Positions 1 through 7,328 of a stretch of 16,269 nucleotides of DNA are shown one piece after another; position 1 is the stretch's first letter, and the number at the start of each line of letters is the position of its first letter. The translations under genes and the position numbers were made by a program. This DNA is from an uncultured Actinomycetes bacterium (GTDB lineage Bacteria > Actinomycetota > Thermoleophilia > Solirubrobacterales > Solirubrobacteraceae). Under the pieces are notes generated by a model that was given only the letters and a program-made list of their open reading frames with translations, searched no databases and had not been told where the DNA came from. The DNA lies in the NCBI GenBank assembly GCA_937888775.1, contig CALAQT010000503.1:1-16269 (forward strand), written 5' to 3'.

Positions 1-1107
1 GCTCGCGCCAGCGGCGGCGGCGTCGGCCTGCTCGCGCGCCGCGGTCGCCGCTCGCGACTGTGTCGCCGCGTGCTCGCGCAGCCCCTCGACCTCCGCCACA
101 GACGACCAGGCCGCCGAGCTGATAAGCGCGTGCTCCTCAGCGCTCAGGCGCGCGAGTTCGGCTTCCGCGGCGTCACGCTCGGCGGTCGCGCGTTCGGCGC
201 GCTCGCGCTCGGCCTCGAGCTCCGCCCGCGCAGCGCGCAGCTGCTCGGCCGCATTCTCGACCGCGGTCTGTGCCTGGCGGAGCGCCTCGGCGCGCTCTCG
301 AACGGCAGCCCGGGCGTAGGCACTGTAGGTGCGCTGGTAAAAGCGGCGCAGTCGCTCGCGTACATCTCGCAGCCGCTCGAGGCCGCGCTCCAGCGTCTCG
401 AGTTGCTCGAGGCCGCCGGCGAGGCGCCGCATCAGCCCCTCGTCAACCCCGGGCAGGCCGGCCGTCAGCTGCTCGGCGACGCGGTCGGGGTCAAGCGTCT
501 TTGACAAGTGGGGCCGCCGCAGGTCTCGCATCAGCCGCAGCATCGTCTGGTACTGCTCCTCGCCACCGAAGCCGAACAGCAGATCGTTGAGGCGAGTGCG
601 GTAGTCGCGCTGGCTGTCGAGCACCTCGCCGTCGTCGCCGAGTGCCGCGATGAGCTCGGATTTCCCGATCGGGTCGCGGCCGCGCAGCAGCGCCAGGTCG
701 GCTCCGATGGTCCGGTTGCGCGCGATGAAATACCAGCGGGGAACGTCAGCCTGCGCCCTGTGCGCTCGCAGTCCGATACCGGCGGTGATCCGCAGCGTTC
801 GGCCGCTCTCGTCGAGGCGCTCGAACTCGAGCCACACGTACCCGACACGCTTGTCGTCCTCGGTGCAGCCGACGAGGTTCCACTTCATGTCTTTGTGCAC
901 GGAGCCGAACGGATCGAGCTTGTTCGGATTGATGTCGCCGTCGAGGCAGAAAGGCAGCAGCAGCTCGAGCGCCTTGGTCTTGCCCGAGGTGTTGTGGCCG
1001 CGCAGCAGCAGCCGACCCCCGGCGAAGTCGAACACCTGGTTCGCGTACTCGTACAGGTTGACGATCCCAGCGCGGCGAGGCCGCCAGCGCCCGGAACTGG
1101 GGCTCAT
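1..1107 (-). CDS. jetC: Wadjet type II JetC, SMC-like ATPase (TIGR02680), 3' part cut by window edge
   Basis: N-terminal 369 residues of the SMC-like motor of Wadjet type II. In the family JetC dimerises, binds kleisin JetA and KITE JetB, and extrudes loops on circular DNA so that JetD can cut it. The frame is open from ATG at 1107 to base 1 with no stop. A Walker A motif, GHNTSGKTKALE, lies at about residues 37-48, after the stretch AGIVNLYEYANQVF typical of TIGR02680. From about residue 230 onward the protein is rich in Glu, Arg, Ala and Leu with heptad-like spacing, the start of the long coiled-coil arm. Family members are about 1,300-1,400 aa, so roughly a quarter is present; the signature motif and Walker B lie beyond the edge. 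The start overlaps the jetB stop as ATGA (1104-1107), indicating translational coupling. Identification is strong from the motif plus neighbours. Confidence 0.93.
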   Translation of the reverse strand, partial: MSPSSGRWRPRRAGIVNLYEYANQVFDFAGGRLLLRGHNTSGKTKALELLLPFCLDGDINPNKLDPFGSVHKDMKWNLVGCTEDDKRVGYVWLEFERLDESGRTLRITAGIGLRAHRAQADVPRWYFIARNRTIGADLALLRGRDPIGKSELIAALGDDGEVLDSQRDYRTRLNDLLFGFGGEEQYQTMLRLMRDLRRPHLSKTLDPDRVAEQLTAGLPGVDEGLMRRLAGGLEQLETLERGLERLRDVRERLRRFYQRTYSAYARAAVRERAEALRQAQTAVENAAEQLRAARAELEAERERAERATAERDAAEAELARLSAEEHALISSAAWSSVAEVEGLREHAATQSRAATAAREQADAAAAGAS

Positions 1108-2303
1108 CGCTGCACCCCCGGCGCCCGCACCAGCGGCGATCGAAAGCGGGCTGCGAGCGGCCTCGGCCGCAGGCCACCCGCCTCGGTGCCTAGAGCGAGG
1201 TCGCAGGCGAGCAGCACTTCGATCGCGGCTTCGGTCAGCGCTGCGATCTGCGCGGGGTCGGCGGCGTCCCGGCTCCAATGGCGGCCGTGCTCGGTCACCA
1301 GCTCGTGGATGGCGTGCCGAAGCGCCTCGGCGCTCAGCTCACCGCCCGGGCCGGCTGCCGCGAGCACGTCGCAGAGCAGCAGCGCGACCTGTTTGACGGT
1401 CGCGTTGGTCGGGAACGGCACGTCCGTGAACGAGCGATCGTTGACGATCAGTGCGCTGCCCTCGGCGCGCCGCTCGACTTGGTACCCCGTTGCGGTAGCG
1501 ACGGCGCTCTCGATCCGCGCGCGCTGACCGAGGAAGTACGTGCGCTCTTCTTCGTCGAGGTCTGACAGCAGGAGCGCCGGATCCTCGGTCAGCCGCCGCG
1601 CGAGCTGCTCGGAACGGGCACGGTTCTCCCCCTCCGGTGTTGGTGGGTAGCGCCACGTCTCATCGAGCAGCTGCTCAAGCGTCGTCGATTCGAGCGTGAT
1701 CGCTGGATCGCGCAGCAGCAGCGCAAGCCGGCGGCGATCGACCGTGAACAGCGCCTCGTCCTCGCCCTGCTCGCGCCGTGCGTAACTATCGTGCGAGCCC
1801 GACGTGTGCTCAAGCACGCCCCAGGTGCAGAGCAAGTCGAGCCCGTCGGCGAACGCGACGCGCTCGCTGCGCGCGCGGAAGTCCACGCTCAGTGGTGGCT
1901 CGACATCGGCGCCGGCGCGCTCGACGTTCCGGGCGAGCTCGGCGATCGCGGTCTGCGCGCCGCCCCGCTCGAGCGCTGCGAGCGTCAGCAGCAGCAGCAC
2001 GCAAGCCCGGTCTGCGAGGGCCGGCCATTCGTCCGGCGGCCGCCGGCGGCCACTGATCGACGCGGGCGGGATCCGCAGCGGGCGGCGCAGGCCTTCCGGC
2101 GTCGGTGGACCGGACGCGCGCGCCGCGGTGCTGCCGACCTCGAGCTGGTAGCCGTAAGTCGATTGCAACGTCCTCGCGAGCTCGCGCTCGTGACGGCGGA
2201 GAAGCGCGTAGGCCGGCTCGTCGGCGCCAACGAATGGCGCCGCCAGGAGCGCGCGCAAGGCCTGGGTCTGCTCGTTGCGGTCGTCTAGTTCCCGCAGCGT
2301 CAC
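1104..2303 (-). CDS. jetB: Wadjet type II JetB (TIGR02678/DUF2398), KITE subunit
   Basis: 399-aa protein of the TIGR02678 family, which forms the KITE (MukE-like) subunit of the Wadjet SMC complex. KITE proteins are tandem winged-helix dimers that bridge the kleisin and DNA. Visible features are an N-terminal helical segment (LRELDDRNEQTQALRALLAA), a central stretch with winged-helix character (FADGLDLLCTWGVLEHT, followed by EALFTVDRRRLALLL), and a second block ending in EAAIEVLLACDLA. The length is in the expected 370-400 aa range. The start chosen is GTG at 2303, which overlaps the jetA stop as GTGA (2300-2303). The frame stays open further upstream, but that extension lies inside jetA and is Arg/Ala-rich shadow sequence. 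The stop overlaps the jetC ATG by 4 nt. No frameshift or missing segment was seen. Confidence 0.92.
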   Translation of the reverse strand: MTLRELDDRNEQTQALRALLAAPFVGADEPAYALLRRHERELARTLQSTYGYQLEVGSTAARASGPPTPEGLRRPLRIPPASISGRRRPPDEWPALADRACVLLLLTLAALERGGAQTAIAELARNVERAGADVEPPLSVDFRARSERVAFADGLDLLCTWGVLEHTSGSHDSYARREQGEDEALFTVDRRRLALLLRDPAITLESTTLEQLLDETWRYPPTPEGENRARSEQLARRLTEDPALLLSDLDEEERTYFLGQRARIESAVATATGYQVERRAEGSALIVNDRSFTDVPFPTNATVKQVALLLCDVLAAAGPGGELSAEALRHAIHELVTEHGRHWSRDAADPAQIAALTEAAIEVLLACDLALGTEAGGLRPRPLAARFRSPLVRAPGVQR

Positions 2304-3931
2304 CGGCGCAGCACCTCGATCTCGAAGTCCGGCATGTCGAGCGTGCCGTGCGGGGCGCGCAAACGCGCTCGCTCGCGACGCGAGTCGGCCGGCGGTCGCA
2401 GGGCGATCGTCGCACGGCCGTCGGTGGAGCTCGCGCGCCGCGCGCCATCGCGGCCCGGAGCAGACTCGTAGGCGCGGCCGATCCAGCCAAGGAGGTGACG
2501 GAACTCGTGCGCGTCGACACGCTCGAGCGACGAGACCTTGATCGGCCCGCGAGCGGCCATGCGCGCGAGCAGCTCGTCGAGCTCCCGGCGCTCCGCGGCC
2601 CGGCGCTCCTCGAACCGCCGGCGGCTCTCGGACAGGTCTGCGATCTGAGCTCCCCGTCCAGTCCCGGGCGTCCGCACGCCCGGCGTTCGCAGGTGCGCCA
2701 CCACCGGCGCGGGCGGCGCTTGCAGCCACGACGTACGTCCGCGATCGGCGATCTGCTCGGGATCCGGCTCGGGCACGCCGACGTGACGCGGAGTCCGAAG
2801 TCCGAACGCGGCGCGCAGCCAAGCGGGGGCCTGTCCCGGCGGCGCCGCGGCCACCTGAGCGGCTAGGTGCAGCAGCACGCCGGCGCGATCGATGCGCAGC
2901 GAGCGACGCTCGATCAGGCGCTCGGCGATCGCGAGCACGGCGCGAATCGCATCGACGACCTGGTCGTTCAGCGTCCGCCACGGAGAGCCGCTGTCCTCGT
3001 CGCCGACGAACCACGCGCGCAAGCCCTCCCAGCGCTGAAGCAGCTCGGCCTGGCGGCGCGCTCGCTGGTCATCGACCGAGGACCCGCCGGGCAGAGCGAC
3101 GAACTCTTCCGCGGCGACGATCCGCTCGACAAGGCGGTCGGAGCCATGAAGCTCGACTTGCTCAAGCAGCGCGAGGATCTCGGCCGAATGCTGCATCCTG
3201 CTTTTCTTGAAGCCTTGTAGATGTTCGAGCAGCGCACCCTTGCCGCGCTCGAACTCGTCCTCGCCGACCTGCTCGACGGCTCGCATCAAGTCGCCGAGTG
3301 AGCGCATGAACGCGAGCGCTCCGCCGTGCAACGCCTCGACCTCGGCCAGCAGACGCTCGAACAGGCCCCGCAACTGAGTCCCGTCGGGCTCGGGCTCTGC
3401 GAGCTCGTCGGCGAGCTTCGCGAGCGCGTCCCGGATCGAAGGCAGCCGCGCGGTGTCGAGCCGCCCGATCTCCTCGCCGAGCGCGTCGAGCCGGGCGAGC
3501 AGCTCCTCGGTCAGCCGCCCCGCGGGCGTGACGTCGTAGGTGTAGCGGTTGCGCCGCCACTCGGCCGCCGTAGAGGCGAGGCTCGCATCGTGGTCGCGTT
3601 CGAGCGCGCCCCACTGGTCGAGCGCCGCGAGGCGCTGTTCGAGCCAGTCGAGGTCGACGGTCAGCGCGTAGCGCTCGCGGAGACGGTCCGCGACTTGTGC
3701 GGGACGCAGGCGCAGGCCGAAGGCCTGGTGCTCGAGGTACAGGACGCGCATGATGCGGCGGTACGTCTCGGCTTCCTCGGCCGTTGCGTACCGGAGGACG
3801 TGGTGGGCGCCGAGGCGGTCGGGGACCGGTGCCGTGCGTCCGTCTCGCTCGTGCTCGCCTTCGGGCGCTCCAACCGCTCCGGAGAGCTCGAGCGCCGATC
3901 GCACCAGCGCATGTGAGAGTTCAGCTCCCAT
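2300..3931 (-). CDS. jetA: Wadjet type II JetA (TIGR02677/DUF2397), kleisin subunit
   Basis: 543-aa protein of the TIGR02677/DUF2397 family, the kleisin (MukF-like) subunit that bridges the two JetC heads. The N-terminal third carries family-typical sequence, including LRYATAEEAETYRRIMRVLY at about residues 47-66 and a winged-helix-like segment (LRPAQVADRLRERYAL). A GRLTEELLARL segment and a long helical middle follow (FERLLAEVEALHGGALAFM, then GDLMRAV and GALLEHLQGFKKSRM). The C-terminal part has a Glu/Arg-rich helix (RRRFEERRAAERRELDELLARM). Family members run about 480-520 aa, so this one is at the long end. ATG 3931 was chosen although there is no clear Shine-Dalgarno sequence. It overlaps the end of the upstream sigma-like gene by 11 nt, so translation is probably coupled. 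The stop overlaps the jetB GTG. Confidence 0.93.
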   Translation of the reverse strand: MGAELSHALVRSALELSGAVGAPEGEHERDGRTAPVPDRLGAHHVLRYATAEEAETYRRIMRVLYLEHQAFGLRLRPAQVADRLRERYALTVDLDWLEQRLAALDQWGALERDHDASLASTAAEWRRNRYTYDVTPAGRLTEELLARLDALGEEIGRLDTARLPSIRDALAKLADELAEPEPDGTQLRGLFERLLAEVEALHGGALAFMRSLGDLMRAVEQVGEDEFERGKGALLEHLQGFKKSRMQHSAEILALLEQVELHGSDRLVERIVAAEEFVALPGGSSVDDQRARRQAELLQRWEGLRAWFVGDEDSGSPWRTLNDQVVDAIRAVLAIAERLIERRSLRIDRAGVLLHLAAQVAAAPPGQAPAWLRAAFGLRTPRHVGVPEPDPEQIADRGRTSWLQAPPAPVVAHLRTPGVRTPGTGRGAQIADLSESRRRFEERRAAERRELDELLARMAARGPIKVSSLERVDAHEFRHLLGWIGRAYESAPGRDGARRASSTDGRATIALRPPADSRRERARLRAPHGTLDMPDFEIEVLRR

Positions 3932-4412
3932 GGGGATCGCGTTCGTGGTCGGGGAGCGGGTCCGCCTCCACGAGCCCGGACAGACGGAGCTCGGTCACGA
4001 CGTGCGGCGGTGGAGCCATGCGGGCGAGGGCGTCCGCCGCATCCCGTGCCAAGACCGGTAGCTCGATGTGCTCCTCGGCAAGCGCCGTGATCTGCCGCTG
4101 CTCGGCGACGCTGAGCCGCCGCGAAGTGGGCCGGTGGCCACGCCGCCGCTCGACCGACGGGACACGCCGACGCTCGACCGTGGCGGCGAGCACGTGGGCG
4201 GCGAGCCGCAGCAGCCAGTCAACCGCTTCGTCGCCGCTGGGCGCGACGTCCCACTGCAGCCAAGCCGCCGCGAGCGTCTCGGTAGCGAGGTCGTACGCGA
4301 GTGCTGGGTGGCGGACGCTTCGGAGGAAGACACCGACGAGGGGGGCGAACCAGCGCTCGGCAAATGGCTCGAAGGTGCCCCTGTCTGGCCGCTGATCCGA
4401 TAACTCGCCCAC
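3921..4412 (-). CDS. sigma-70 region 2-like small protein leading the Wadjet operon
   Basis: 163-aa protein. Residues 14-75 read like sigma-70/ECF region 2: FEPFAERWFAPLVGVFLRSV, then RHPALAYDLATETLAAAWLQW, then WLLRLAAHVLAATVERRR. This compares with the ECF pattern of core-binding helices followed by the -10 helix. The second half (RLSVAEQRQITALAEEHIEL to the C-terminus) has no recognisable region 4 helix-turn-helix, so the protein looks like a region-2-only or degenerate sigma factor. The start is GTG at 4412; an AGGGAG tract sits only one base upstream, too close for an ideal Shine-Dalgarno, so initiation may be leaderless. Its last 11 nt overlap jetA, making it the first gene of the Wadjet transcription unit. 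No sigma-like gene is part of canonical Wadjet. It might regulate the operon or be a captured unrelated gene. Confidence 0.7.
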   Translation of the reverse strand: MGELSDQRPDRGTFEPFAERWFAPLVGVFLRSVRHPALAYDLATETLAAAWLQWDVAPSGDEAVDWLLRLAAHVLAATVERRRVPSVERRRGHRPTSRRLSVAEQRQITALAEEHIELPVLARDAADALARMAPPPHVVTELRLSGLVEADPLPDHERDPHGS

Positions 4413-4550
4413 TCTCCCTAGAATCGCGCGTGGGGCGGACGGAACGCACGCCCCTTCTCTGTTATCCCGTTTGGGACAAGCTTTCTCGGTGTGGGCGAGA
4501 TGCTTCGACGGAGACCGACGGGGTCACATCCGCTCTTGCACACCTCGGCA

Positions 4551-5788
4551 CTACCGGTGAGGCGTCCTGACGCTCTTTTCGAAGCTGTCGACGAGGCTGA
4601 GTAGCTGGTCACACTGCCAGACTCGCCCCCACTTGCGTTCGTTCAGCCGGTTGAGGATGCCGGCATCTTCGAGCTGTTGAAGGGCTCTGCCGATGGCCAC
4701 GTGGGACTTTCCGGTGAGCTTCTGCGCAACCGCGACATCAATCACCGGATGCGCGGGAAGAACGCTCACGAGCTGTCGGACGGCTGCGTCCTTGCGCGGT
4801 TGGCCAAGCGCGTCAAGCCAGGTGAATTGGCGTTCCTCGATGAGTTCGGCCAGGCGCTCTGCCTCCTGGGCGGCACGGGCGGTTGCCTGTGCGAACCGGG
4901 CGGACCACAGGCTGACCTCCCCCTCTCGGTAGCCGGTGAGCCCGCCGATGTAGGCGTTTGGTTCTGCGGCGAGGATGAGGCTGATCGGCGGGATGTAATT
5001 GGACACCTCGCCGCGTCGACGCAGCACGGTGTAGATGAGCGCGCGGCCGGCGCGGCCGTTGCCGTCAGCGAATGGATGGATGGTCTCGAACTGCGCCTGG
5101 GCGATCGCGGCCTGGGCGACCGGGGCGACGTCGTCGCGGTTGACGAACGCGCACAGGTCCTTGAGCAGAGGTCGGACGTGTTCGGGCGGCGGGGGCGCGT
5201 AGCTGGCGCCGATGGGGTTGTAGTCGTTGCCGCCGATCCAGTTCTGCGTCTTGCGGATGACGCCGGCGACGTGGGCGTCGACGGTGAAGCGCAGCAGCGT
5301 GCGGTGGATGTCTTCGATGTCGGCAACTTTGAGTGGCTTGGTGTCGGTGCCGAGTTCGATCGCTCGTTCGATCGCTTCGACATTGCCGAGGACTTCGGCA
5401 GCGCGGTGATTTCGATGCCCCTTGTCCGCCTGGTAGGCGGCGCGAGCAAGGCACTTGTGAGAGATGTTTACGCCCTCGATCCGCGATGACGCCACGCTCT
5501 CTGATCTGAACGGACAAGGTTGCGCGCGAGGGCGCCGAGCGTGGCAACCCGCGGAGGTGAATGGTCGAGATGTTGAAGTGCTCGCGTGGCCTCGGCGACA
5601 GCAGCCACCGCCTCGCCGTCGAGCGCAAAGTCCCGACCACGAATCGGATCCGGAATGAACACTTCGTAGCGGCCACCGCGCCGCGCCTTGCGACCTCCGA
5701 AGGCTCCCGGGTCAGCCGGCCACAAACGTGTCTCGCGATGGCCGAGCGGGACCGCGGCGGCGATTCGCGCTGTGGTCCTCGGGGGCAT
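4551..5788 (-). pseudogene. Fic/DOC-family protein, class II, split by a 5-bp duplication
   Basis: Fic proteins transfer AMP from ATP to target-protein hydroxyls. The gene is in two frames. ATG 5788 opens 106 codons (YEVFIPDPIRG and ALARNLVRS are Fic N-terminal sequence) and stops at 5468. From about 5509 another frame continues SESVASSRIEG through to the stop at 4551. Deleting one copy of the tandem TCTGA at 5500-5509 joins LVRS directly to ESVASSRIEG and yields 410 aa. In that protein the inhibitory motif SSRIEG is at 99-104, the catalytic HPFADGNGRAGR at 236-247, and a C-terminal winged-helix-like segment (VAQKLTGKSHVAIGRALQQL) follows. A good ribosome site AAAGGA lies 6 nt before ATG 5788. 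An internal GTG at 5495 could start a 314-aa product that keeps both SSRIEG and the active site. Either an inactivated gene or a sequence error. Confidence 0.88.
5500..5509. repeat. tandem TCTGA x2 that shifts the Fic frame
   Basis: Two adjacent copies of TCTGA (TCAGA on the coding strand). With one copy the coding strand reads CGT TCA GAG AGC GTG, giving RSESV in frame with the rest of Fic. With two copies the frame runs into a TAA stop at 5468. This repeat is the sole cause of the split. Confidence 0.9.
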
Positions 5789-5794
5789 TTTCGA

Positions 5795-5800
5795 TCCTTT
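5795..5800 (-). promoter_or_regulatory. ribosome binding site of the first Fic gene
   Basis: AAAGGA on the minus strand, 6 nt before ATG 5788. It is one of the few clear Shine-Dalgarno sequences in the window and fixes the N-terminus of the reconstructed Fic protein. Confidence 0.65.
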
Positions 5801-5808
5801 CAGAGTCA

Positions 5809-5871
5809 GGCCAGCTTTGTAAGGATAGAAGACGTTGATTACGGAACACGGGTGCTGACAGTAAGCTGGCC
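5809..5871. repeat. inverted repeat upstream of the first Fic gene
   Basis: GGCCAGCTT at 5809-5817 and AAGCTGGCC at 5863-5871 are perfect 9-bp inverted arms 45 bp apart in the leader or promoter region of the Fic gene. The AT-richer segment between them (TATCCTTAC on the minus strand) may hold the Fic promoter. The role could be an operator pair or chance; the arms are too far apart for a typical terminator. Confidence 0.35.
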
Positions 5872-5935
5872 GGGCAGGCCCGCCGAGTTGCTCGCGAGCT
5901 GCGCGCGATTGAAGGGCCTCAAGTGGGCCTGGGGC

Positions 5936-5981
5936 AGTACCGGGTAGTAGGTACCAAACTGTACCGGGAGGCCGGTACAGT
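5936..5981. promoter_or_regulatory. two GTACC-N8-GGTAC dyads, 24-bp phased, 3' of the ATPase gene
   Basis: Site one, 5936-5955, is AGTACC-N8-GGTACC. Site two, 5960-5979, is TGTACC-N8-GGTACA and extends to 10-bp perfect arms (5958-5967 and 5972-5981). The sites start exactly 24 bp apart. The pair ends at the stop codon of the ATPase gene and lies about 170 bp upstream of the Fic start. The second dyad could also fold as a terminator hairpin for the ATPase transcript, but the matching pair at 7198-7241 favours protein-binding sites. Confidence 0.6.
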
Positions 5982-7187
5982 CATCTAGCGTCATCGGGCT
6001 CCGGCCCCCCCGTATCGGCGAGGGGCGAGGCCCGGCGCAGCCATTCGTTGAACAGCGGGTCAACGATGTACCAGACGCCATCCCGCTGATCCACGAGGCC
6101 ACGACGCTGCAAGCGCGCCAGGGAGGTGGGGACCCGCGAATGGCTGGAGAAGCCGTAGCGGGCCGCGGTGGGGCGGCTGGTCACGTTGTCGCCGCCGCGG
6201 TCGGCGAGAAGCTGGGAGGGCGCGGACCTCGTTCACCTCGCTGTCCTCGCCGTTCATGAGGACGTTGAGGACCGAGGCGAACTCGGACCGCTCGATGGTC
6301 CGCACCAGGCGGTCGTGGGCGTGCGTGACCGCGGCGAGGGTCACCGGCTCGCCCGCGGACGTGTTCATCCAGCACTCCCAGGCCAGCTGTTGAGTGCTGC
6401 GCGGATGCGCCTGTGTCGCATTAAGGAGGTAGCTGAGCGCGTCCTCATCGGCGGGCTTGCCCGTGGCCTGGAACTGGAAGTCCAGGTACTCGAGGAAATC
6501 CGCGCGGGCGATCGCCGGCAGCTGCATCTCCGCGGCCTCGCCGAAGATCGGCTGGTCGGAGCTCTCAAGCATCATCTGCAGGGCGTTGCGGATCGAGCCC
6601 GTGAACAGCAGCGAGACGTGGTTGGCGCCGGAGCTCATCAGCGCCGACCGGATGATCGATAGCGGCTCTCCCGGGCAGCGGCGCAGGCGCTGGAACTCGT
6701 CGAAGATCACGACCAGATGGCCCGACAGCCCGCGCATCGAAATCAGCTGGGCGTGGAGCATCTCCGCGTCCTGAGCTGGGAGCTGCGCCGCCCGTCGGAC
6801 CGTGCCCTTGATGACCTTGATGTCGAAGCCGATCTCCTTTTCCAGCGCGCTGATCTGCCGCTGAGCGGCTCGGCGCAGGCGCCTGTCCGCATGAGCGGTC
6901 ATGGCGTCATGGACGCAGCCGATGAAGCCCGGAATGCTCACCACGCGCTGGAGGTTGATCTTGATGACGTCGAACGGCGGCGCGTCGTCCCCATGCTCCT
7001 TGGCGAGTTCCAGCGCCAGCTGGTTGGTGAATGTCGTCTTGCCGGTGTCTCGGGGTCCGAACAGCGCCACGTTCGTCTGGCCCTTGAGGGTCAGGGCGAC
7101 CTGGTGGGCGAACGCGTCCATGCCGATGATCTTGGAGGGATCATCGAGAGGGCGATCCCAGATGAAGGGATTCAGCGAGCCGGCCAT
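5981..7187 (-). pseudogene. archaeal-type AAA ATPase with C-terminal winged helix, one-base frameshift
   Basis: P-loop ATPase resembling the archaeal-ATPase/Orc1-Cdc6-like group of AAA+ proteins. Walker A is GPRDTGKTT at residues 44-52, Walker B is VVIFDEFQ at 159-166, and sensor-like LLFTGSIR is at 193-200, followed by HPRSTQQLAW. From ATG 7187 the frame is good to VRAL (residue 324), then turns into Arg/Pro-rich sequence ending at 6060. The true C-terminus is in the next frame: LLADRGGDNVTSRPTAARYG, then SLARLQRRGLVDQRDGVWYI, a winged helix ending at 5981. Removing one C from the CCC at 6214-6216 (GGG on the plus strand) gives RALQLLADRGG and a 401-aa protein. No Shine-Dalgarno is seen; the TACAAT -10-like box 8 nt before ATG suggests a leaderless message. 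Partner unknown; it is followed by the Fic gene on the same strand. Confidence 0.8.
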
Positions 7188-7195
7188 CCGTCACG

Positions 7196-7241
7196 ATTGT
7201 ACCATCAGACCGGTACAGCTTGGGATCGGGTAGCCGGTACA
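7196..7241 (-). promoter_or_regulatory. ATPase promoter -10 with paired GTACC-N8-GGTAC dyads
   Basis: On the minus strand TGG-TACAAT (TACAAT at 7201-7196) makes an extended -10-like box ending 8 nt before ATG 7187. It is overlapped by the dyad TGTACC-N8-GGTACA at 7198-7217. A second copy starts 24 bp further up at 7222-7241, with an intact GGTACA half and a degenerate left half. Its spacer begins GGGTAG, as does the spacer of site 5936-5955. The overlap with the -10 box suggests repression, probably autoregulation (inference). Confidence 0.55.
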
Positions 7242-7328
7242 ACGAGTTAGCTGGTTGCGCGCCCAGCTGTTGAGCCCGGAGACCTCCCGTCCCGGGGCTC
7301 TCCGGGTTCGTCCGGGCGCTGCGCGACG

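Noticed and set aside
508..1527. Long plus-strand frame (339 codons) opposite jetC and jetB
   Set aside because: Shadow of GC-rich coding on the minus strand, where jetB and jetC have clear family motifs and 4-nt overlaps.
2304..3014. Upstream extension of the jetB frame
   Set aside because: It runs inside jetA and is Arg-rich; the GTGA overlap at 2300-2303 gives a family-length protein.
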